This document shows positions 59,362-64,000 of a stretch of 64,000 nt of DNA, one piece after another; positions within the stretch are counted from its first letter, which is position 1, and each line of letters opens with the position of its first letter. The stretch covers positions 37,448 through 101,447 of the forward strand of contig NZ_JBNVZV010000015.1 of assembly GCF_050496545.1 (NCBI RefSeq), in the 5' to 3' direction. The notes under the pieces are model-generated. The model was not told the DNA's origin. It saw nothing but the letters and a program-made list of their open reading frames with translations, and did no database searches. Origin of the DNA: Phycicoccus avicenniae_A (GTDB taxonomy: Bacteria > Actinomycetota > Actinomycetes > Actinomycetales > Dermatophilaceae). The position numbers and the translations under genes are program-made.

Positions 59362-61497
59362 TCAGAGCAGGTCGAGGAGGAGGGATGCCGCCCGCTCGGC
59401 CCCGTCTGTCTCCACCGGCGAGGACGTCACCGGCCGGGTGAGGGTGTCGAGCAGCGCCGCCGCGAAGGCGTCCGGCGCGACGAGCTCCACGTACGGCAGG
59501 TGCGTCCCGGCCCCGTAGCGCTCCAGTCGGTGGCGCACGTGGTGGTTCTGCTCGAAGTGGTTGCGCAGCGGGACGTAGAGGAACGGCGTCCGGCACGCGG
59601 TGAGCTCCATGCACGTGGTCAACCCGCCCTGGACGACGGCCACGTCGCACGCCGCGAGGTGGCGCCACAGGTCGGGGACGAACCCCAGCACCTCGGCCCC
59701 CGCGGTCGGCGGCAGCGACAGCGGGTCGATGCGCGGCCCGGCGACGACGACGAAGCGCAGGTCCGGCCGGGCCCGGCGGCACGCCGGGACGGCGGCCAGC
59801 ACCCTGCGCAGCAGCCCCGCCCCGACGGCCGTCCCCCCGACAGCGACGACGCAGACCGTCTCGTCGTCGCCGAAGCCCAGCCCGGCCCGCAGCCGCGCCC
59901 GCTCCTCCTCGGTCGGCGGCGCGAACCCGGTGACGTAGCCGGCGAAGTCGAACTCGCGCTCGGTCCACCCGCGGATGTCCGGCAGGTCGGGCCCGAACGT
60001 GCCGGCGACGACGTCGTCCGGCGAGCCGACGAACACCGAGCGGTCGCGCACCCACGGGAAGCGCGCGCGGTGCTCGAGCATCTCGGCGTTGTAGTCGGCC
60101 GTGAGCAGCGCCTGCCGCTCGCCGCCGGCCGGCATCGGCAGCCAGCCGACGAAGTCGGTCAGCCAGGTGAACGCGCCGCGCTTGAGCTCGGGGTTCTCGT
60201 GGAGGAAGTGGTCGGTCTCCCAGGCCTCGTCGCCGACGACGAGGTCGACGGACTCCTCCCGCAGCACCTCGTCGAGGACGAGGAAGTTGGTGACCAGGAC
60301 GTCGTCCATCCGGCGGATCGCCTCGAAGGCGTCGAGGTCGTGCTCGCCGCACTCGGCCTCGACGTGCGCCGACTCCGACGCCAGCCAGGCCGAGGCCGGG
60401 TGCACCTCCTCGCCGGCCTGCTCGAGGACGCGCGTCACCGGGTCCTGGGCCAGCCAGCGCACGCGCAGGTCCGGGCGCTGGGCGCGGAGTGCTCGCACGA
60501 CGGCGAGGTCGCGGCGCGCATGCCCCAGGCCGATGGGGGAGGAGAGCACCAGGACCTGCCGGGGCCGGTGCAGTGCCCGGGAGCGGTGGCGGACCGGCTC
60601 CGGGGCGTCGGTCCCACCGACCCGCCGGACGAACCGGTCGATCTCGTGGGTGGCGAGCACCGGGTCGCGGGCCGGGATGCCGTGGCCCGCCCCCTCGACG
60701 AGGAGCAGCGAACCGCCCGTGCGCTGCGCGAACGCCTCGCCGTCGCCGACCCCCCGGACCCGGTCGTCGGTGCCGTGGACGACGAGCACCGGGCAGCGGA
60801 CCCGGTCGAGGACCGCCGCGAGGTCGGTGAGCGCGGCGCCGTCGAGCCCCAGCCGCCCCGAGGTGGCGTCGGCGAGGACCTGTGGCCCGACCTCGTGCGC
60901 CCACCCGGCCGACTCCTCGCGCTGCCGCGTCGAGTGCGGCTCGCTGTACATCTCGGCGAAGAAGAAGTCGACGAAGTCGTCGTACCCGCCACCCAGCCAG
61001 TGGTGCCGGTTGTACGCCGACCACCCGTCGGTCCGGGTCGGGAGGTCGGCGAACGTGCCGACCTCGTGGTGCGCCTGCGGGCTCCAGCTGCCACCGGGCG
61101 GCCCGAAGGCGACGACGCCGAGGACCCGGTCCGGATGCTCCGCCGCCACCTGCGCCGCCCACGCCGCACCGCTGGAGAGGCCGACGAGCACCGCCTCCCC
61201 GACCCCGGCGGCGTCCATCACCGCGACGACGTCGGCGGCGTACTCGTCGTTGGCGTACGCCGCGGCCCCGGCCGGACGGTCGGAGTCGCCGCTCCCGCGC
61301 CCGTCGAAGGTCAGCACCCGGTGGTGCCGGGCGAGGTGCGGCACCTGCGCCTTCCACATCCGCGACCGGACGATCGACCAGGTCGGCAGCAGCACGACGG
61401 TCGCCGGCCCGGACCCGTGCACGGTCCACCGCAGGCGGACGCCGTCGCGGACGGCGTCCCCCTCGGCCACCGGACGGGTCCAGGCCGGCCAGCTCAC
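59362..61497 (-). CDS. fused alpha/beta hydrolase-glycosyltransferase
   Basis: The 711-residue protein joins two enzymes. Residues 1-290 are an alpha/beta hydrolase: VLTFDGRGSGDSDRP, nucleophile elbow VGLSSGAAWA (Ser108), acid VVHGTDDRV, and His in GAGHGIPARDP. From about 313 a GT-B glycosyltransferase begins with QVLVLSSPIGLGHARRDLAV. It has the donor-site half VVQGGLTTCMELTACRTPFL and YVPLRNHFEQNHHVRHRLER near the end, like MurG/UGT enzymes. GTG 61497 overlaps the stop of the methyltransferase gene by 4 bp, so both act in one process, perhaps tailoring of a glycosylated small molecule. Substrates are unknown. Confidence 0.85.
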   Translation of the reverse strand: MSWPAWTRPVAEGDAVRDGVRLRWTVHGSGPATVVLLPTWSIVRSRMWKAQVPHLARHHRVLTFDGRGSGDSDRPAGAAAYANDEYAADVVAVMDAAGVGEAVLVGLSSGAAWAAQVAAEHPDRVLGVVAFGPPGGSWSPQAHHEVGTFADLPTRTDGWSAYNRHHWLGGGYDDFVDFFFAEMYSEPHSTRQREESAGWAHEVGPQVLADATSGRLGLDGAALTDLAAVLDRVRCPVLVVHGTDDRVRGVGDGEAFAQRTGGSLLLVEGAGHGIPARDPVLATHEIDRFVRRVGGTDAPEPVRHRSRALHRPRQVLVLSSPIGLGHARRDLAVVRALRAQRPDLRVRWLAQDPVTRVLEQAGEEVHPASAWLASESAHVEAECGEHDLDAFEAIRRMDDVLVTNFLVLDEVLREESVDLVVGDEAWETDHFLHENPELKRGAFTWLTDFVGWLPMPAGGERQALLTADYNAEMLEHRARFPWVRDRSVFVGSPDDVVAGTFGPDLPDIRGWTEREFDFAGYVTGFAPPTEEERARLRAGLGFGDDETVCVVAVGGTAVGAGLLRRVLAAVPACRRARPDLRFVVVAGPRIDPLSLPPTAGAEVLGFVPDLWRHLAACDVAVVQGGLTTCMELTACRTPFLYVPLRNHFEQNHHVRHRLERYGAGTHLPYVELVAPDAFAAALLDTLTRPVTSSPVETDGAERAASLLLDLL

Positions 61498-62570
61498 GGA
61501 CGGACCTCGAAGACGTTGTTGAACGGCGTCGAGGCGGCGAGCCGGAAGGTCCGGAACCCGGCGGCGAGCGTGACGTCGCGGATGCGCGCGGGCCCGGCCT
61601 GGGTGCCGAGGGCCGCCCCGACCGGCTGGGACAGCGACGCCGGGGTGCAGAGCAGCGTGGAGAACCCGTAGTACGCCCGGCCGACGGGGTTGAGGTTGTC
61701 CTCGACGCGGTCGCCGGCGGCCGGTTCGACGAGCAGCCACACGCCGTCCTCGCGCAGCGCCTCGCGCACCCTTGTGGCCGCGCCGACCGGGTCGCCCATG
61801 TCGTGCAGGGCGTCGAAGGTCGTCACGAGGTCGTAGCCCGAGCCTCCGAACGACGTGGCCGCAGCGACCTCGAACGAGACCCGTTCCGCGACACCGGCAT
61901 CGGCCGCCCGTTGCCTGGCCGTGTCGATGGACGCCCGGTGGTAGTCGGAGCCGGTGAACCGCGAGGCCGGGAAGGCCTGCGCCATGAGGACCGTCGAGGC
62001 CCCGTGCCCACAGCCGATGTCGGCGACGCTGGCCCCGGCGGTCAGCCGGTCGACGAGCCCGTCGACGGCCGGCAGCCACTCCGCGACGAGGTGGGCGTTG
62101 TAGCCCGGCCGGAAGAAGCGCTCGCAGCCGTCGTGGACGTCGGTGTTGTGGTCGTGCCAGCCCACCCCGTCACCGTCCGGGGCGACGGCGAGCACCCGGT
62201 CGGCGTCGCGGACCGTGCCGTGGGCGATCTGGAAGAAGCCGGGCAGGAAGGCCGGGCTCGTCTCGTCGGTCAGCGCGACGACGTGCTCGGGCGGGAGGCC
62301 GTAGGTGCCGTCGGCCGGCTCGTAGGTGACGAAGGCGCCGGCGGCCTGGGCGTTGAGCCACTCGCGGGCGTAGGGCTCGGCGGTGCCGGTGCTGCGGGCG
62401 AGCTCGTCGGGCGTCAGCGGGCCGGTCTCGGCCATCGTCCGGTAGTACCCGAGCCGGTCGCCCATGACGACGAGCGCGCAGTTGAGCGCCGCTCCCACCT
62501 CGTCGACGGCCCGGAAGACGAACGACATGAGCGTGTCGGTGTCCACCGTCGTGGTCTGGCTGTGTGCCAT
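61494..62570 (-). CDS. class I SAM-dependent methyltransferase
   Basis: The 358-residue protein has an N-terminal winged-helix-like domain (about 15-100; FRAVDEVGAALNCALVVMGD, AREWLNAQAAGAFV). A Rossmann methyltransferase domain follows, with motif I VADIGCGHGASTVLMAQAFP, acidic GSDYHRASI, and post-motif FDALHDMGDPVGAATRVREA. The layout resembles O-methyltransferase-like proteins of the rv-type and C-methyltransferases; the substrate is unknown. The ATG at 62570 has a GGGAGGA ribosome binding site. It is the first gene of a two-gene operon with the hydrolase-glycosyltransferase fusion and is divergent from the LuxR regulator. Confidence 0.9.
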   Translation of the reverse strand: MAHSQTTTVDTDTLMSFVFRAVDEVGAALNCALVVMGDRLGYYRTMAETGPLTPDELARSTGTAEPYAREWLNAQAAGAFVTYEPADGTYGLPPEHVVALTDETSPAFLPGFFQIAHGTVRDADRVLAVAPDGDGVGWHDHNTDVHDGCERFFRPGYNAHLVAEWLPAVDGLVDRLTAGASVADIGCGHGASTVLMAQAFPASRFTGSDYHRASIDTARQRAADAGVAERVSFEVAAATSFGGSGYDLVTTFDALHDMGDPVGAATRVREALREDGVWLLVEPAAGDRVEDNLNPVGRAYYGFSTLLCTPASLSQPVGAALGTQAGPARIRDVTLAAGFRTFRLAASTPFNNVFEVRP

Positions 62571-62688
62571 GGGATGTCCTCCCGTCCATGATCCCGGCTC
62601 TGGCCGCCGGGGTCGATGCCCTCGACGGTCGCGCCCGGGGCCGTCGGCCCGCATCAGGGAGGCACCCTGGTGATGACCCCGGGGTTCC

Positions 62689-62694
62689 TACACT
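62689..62694 (+). promoter_or_regulatory. -10 box of LuxR/AAA regulator gene (leaderless type)
   Basis: TACACT ends six bases before the ATG at 62701. Confidence 0.55.
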
Positions 62695-62700
62695 GAGGCG

Positions 62701-64000
62701 ATGGTCGTCGGGCGCGAGGCCGAGCTGCGCACGGTGGGCGGGCTGCTCGCCGCCGCGCGGCTGGGGCGCGGCGGGACGCTGGTGCTCGTCGGGGAGGCCG
62801 GGGTCGGCAAGTCGACGCTGCTCCGCGAGGCGGCCGCGCTGGCCGGTGGGGCCACGCTCGTCCGGGTGGTCGGCACGCTCGCCGAGCGGGAGGTCCCCTA
62901 CGCCGCCCTCGGCCTCGTGGTCGGTGACCCGGCGGCCGAGCTGGCCGCCCTCCCCGAGCCCCAGGGGCACGCGCTCGGGGCCGCGCTCGCGCTCGTCGAG
63001 GGGGACGTCCCCCCGCCCTTCGCCGTGGGTGCCGCGACCCTCGGGGTGCTGGCCCGCCGCGCCGAGACCCGGCCGCTCGTCGTGCTGCTCGACGACGCCC
63101 ACCTGCTCGACGCCGCCTCCTCCCGCGCGCTGGCCTTCGCGGCGCGCCGGCTCGCCGACGACCCGGTGCTCGTCCTGGCGGCGGTGCGCCCCGACGAGCC
63201 GGGGCCGTGGACCTCCTCGGGGTTCCCCGAGCTGGCTCTCGGCGGGCTCGCGGCCGACGAGGTGGCCGCCCTGCTCGCCGACCTCGGGAACCCCACATCG
63301 CCGGAGGTGGCCGTCCGGGCCCGGGCCGCGACCGGTGGCAACCCGCTCGCCGTCTCCGAGCTCGTGCGGCGACCGGACGCCTGGGCCCGGCTCGCGGCCG
63401 GGGACCCGGTCCCCCTGCCCCGTGACCTCGTCGAGGTCTTCTCCGAGCGGGCCCGCGCGGAGGGCGTGGCGGTGCGCCTCGTCGTGGCCCTCGCCGCCCT
63501 GGCCGGGGGCTCCGCCGCCGTGGTGGCCGCGGCCGCCGCCGACCTCGGCCTGCCGGGCGATGCCCTGGCCCGGGCCGAGCGGGCGGGGCTGGTCACGCTC
63601 GAGGGCGGGACGGTCGAGCCGTCGCACCCGCTCGTCGGGTCAGCCGTGTACTCCGGCCTGGACCCGCAGGACCGCCGCCTGCTCCACGCAGCCGTCGCCG
63701 ACGCCCTGCCCCCGGGCCGGACCGACGAGCGCGCCCACCACCTCGCCGCGGCCGCCGCCGGGCCCGACGAGTCCCTGGCGTCGGCGCTCGAGGAGGTCGC
63801 GGCGGTCGCCGCCGGCCGAGGGGCCCCGGGTGAGGCCGCCGCCGGCCTCGAACGAGCAGCCGCCATCACCCCCGACCCCGCCCGGGCCGCCGACCGGCTG
63901 CTGCGCGGCGCGGGCCACGCGTGGGCCGCGGGGGACGGCCGCTGGGCGATGCGGCTGGGCGAGGACGCCGCGCGCGAGGCCCCGTCCGAGCGCTGGCGGG
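62701..64000 (+). CDS. large LuxR-type/AAA regulator, 3'-truncated by window end
   Basis: The frame opens at ATG 62701 and runs without a stop to the window edge (433 residues visible). The N-terminal AAA module has GREAELRTVGGLLAAARLGR, Walker A VLVGEAGVGKSTLLREAA and Walker B LVVLLDDAHLLDAASS, followed by a helical winged region and TPR-like repeats. This is the start of a MalT/LAL-type regulator of about 900 residues that would end in a LuxR helix-turn-helix; the last part is outside the window and is inferred. It is divergent from the methyltransferase operon and may control it. Confidence 0.85.
   Translation, partial: MVVGREAELRTVGGLLAAARLGRGGTLVLVGEAGVGKSTLLREAAALAGGATLVRVVGTLAEREVPYAALGLVVGDPAAELAALPEPQGHALGAALALVEGDVPPPFAVGAATLGVLARRAETRPLVVLLDDAHLLDAASSRALAFAARRLADDPVLVLAAVRPDEPGPWTSSGFPELALGGLAADEVAALLADLGNPTSPEVAVRARAATGGNPLAVSELVRRPDAWARLAAGDPVPLPRDLVEVFSERARAEGVAVRLVVALAALAGGSAAVVAAAAADLGLPGDALARAERAGLVTLEGGTVEPSHPLVGSAVYSGLDPQDRRLLHAAVADALPPGRTDERAHHLAAAAAGPDESLASALEEVAAVAAGRGAPGEAAAGLERAAAITPDPARAADRLLRGAGHAWAAGDGRWAMRLGEDAAREAPSERWR

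Overview
The window is high-GC DNA from an actinomycete, most likely a member of Micrococcales close to Intrasporangiaceae. This placement is inferred from codon use, frequent GTG starts, a WhiB protein, GAF-ANTAR proteins and gene order. No plasmid or phage backbone, rRNA or CRISPR array is visible.

Region A (1-14.8 kb) is accessory. It holds small hypothetical genes of lower GC and three decayed genes: a SMI1/KNR4-like gene with several frameshifts, a class F sortase tail, and the tail of a rhamnulose-phosphate aldolase/dehydrogenase. It also holds a potassium channel, a tandem GAF-ANTAR pair and a catabolic cluster (GntR regulator, cyclase-family hydrolase, NCS1 permease, FAD oxidase). The region ends at a tRNA-Pro(CGG) gene whose 3' end faces it.

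Region B (15-33.8 kb) is conserved core. From memory of the M. tuberculosis map it follows Rv3683 back to Rv3667: metallophosphoesterase, PonA2-like PBP, WhiB, two ArsA-like ATPases, DUF4177, RidA, metallo-beta-lactamase fold protein, Crp, endonuclease III, CoA pyrophosphatase, MarP, holin-like membrane protein and acetyl-CoA synthetase. A few genes are added, among them YqeY, an alpha/beta hydrolase, a NUDIX protein, an AbiEi/DUF559 gene and NhaA.

Region C (33.9-48.3 kb) handles carbon and amino acids. It encodes a secreted DUF4832/FG-GAP protein, phenylalanine hydroxylase, an AMIN-like secreted protein, an acetate symporter with its DUF485 partner, and Tdh plus Kbl (threonine to glycine plus acetyl-CoA). 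A four-gene operon joins a LytS-type kinase and LytTR regulator to a second symporter and its small partner. A thioesterase and a degenerate Fic-like protein follow.

Region D (49-56.7 kb) is a tad-type pilus locus (Ssd/CpaE-like, TadA, TadB, TadC, pilin-like DUF4244, TadE, TadE-like). It runs into a convergent LapA-like gene, a DUF1998 helicase and a STAS protein. Region E (56.9-64 kb) has a K+-independent membrane pyrophosphatase, then a methyltransferase coupled to a hydrolase-glycosyltransferase fusion, and a divergent LuxR/AAA regulator cut by the window end.

Two themes cross the window. Many genes have a TANNNT box 6-7 nt before the start codon, which implies leaderless mRNAs. CRP-like palindromes lie before the acetate symporter operon and hppA, and crp itself is in the window. 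The most unusual local structure is the TadE-like gene at 52977, which lacks a stop codon where its family normally ends and enters a 3 x 36-bp repeat at the convergent junction.
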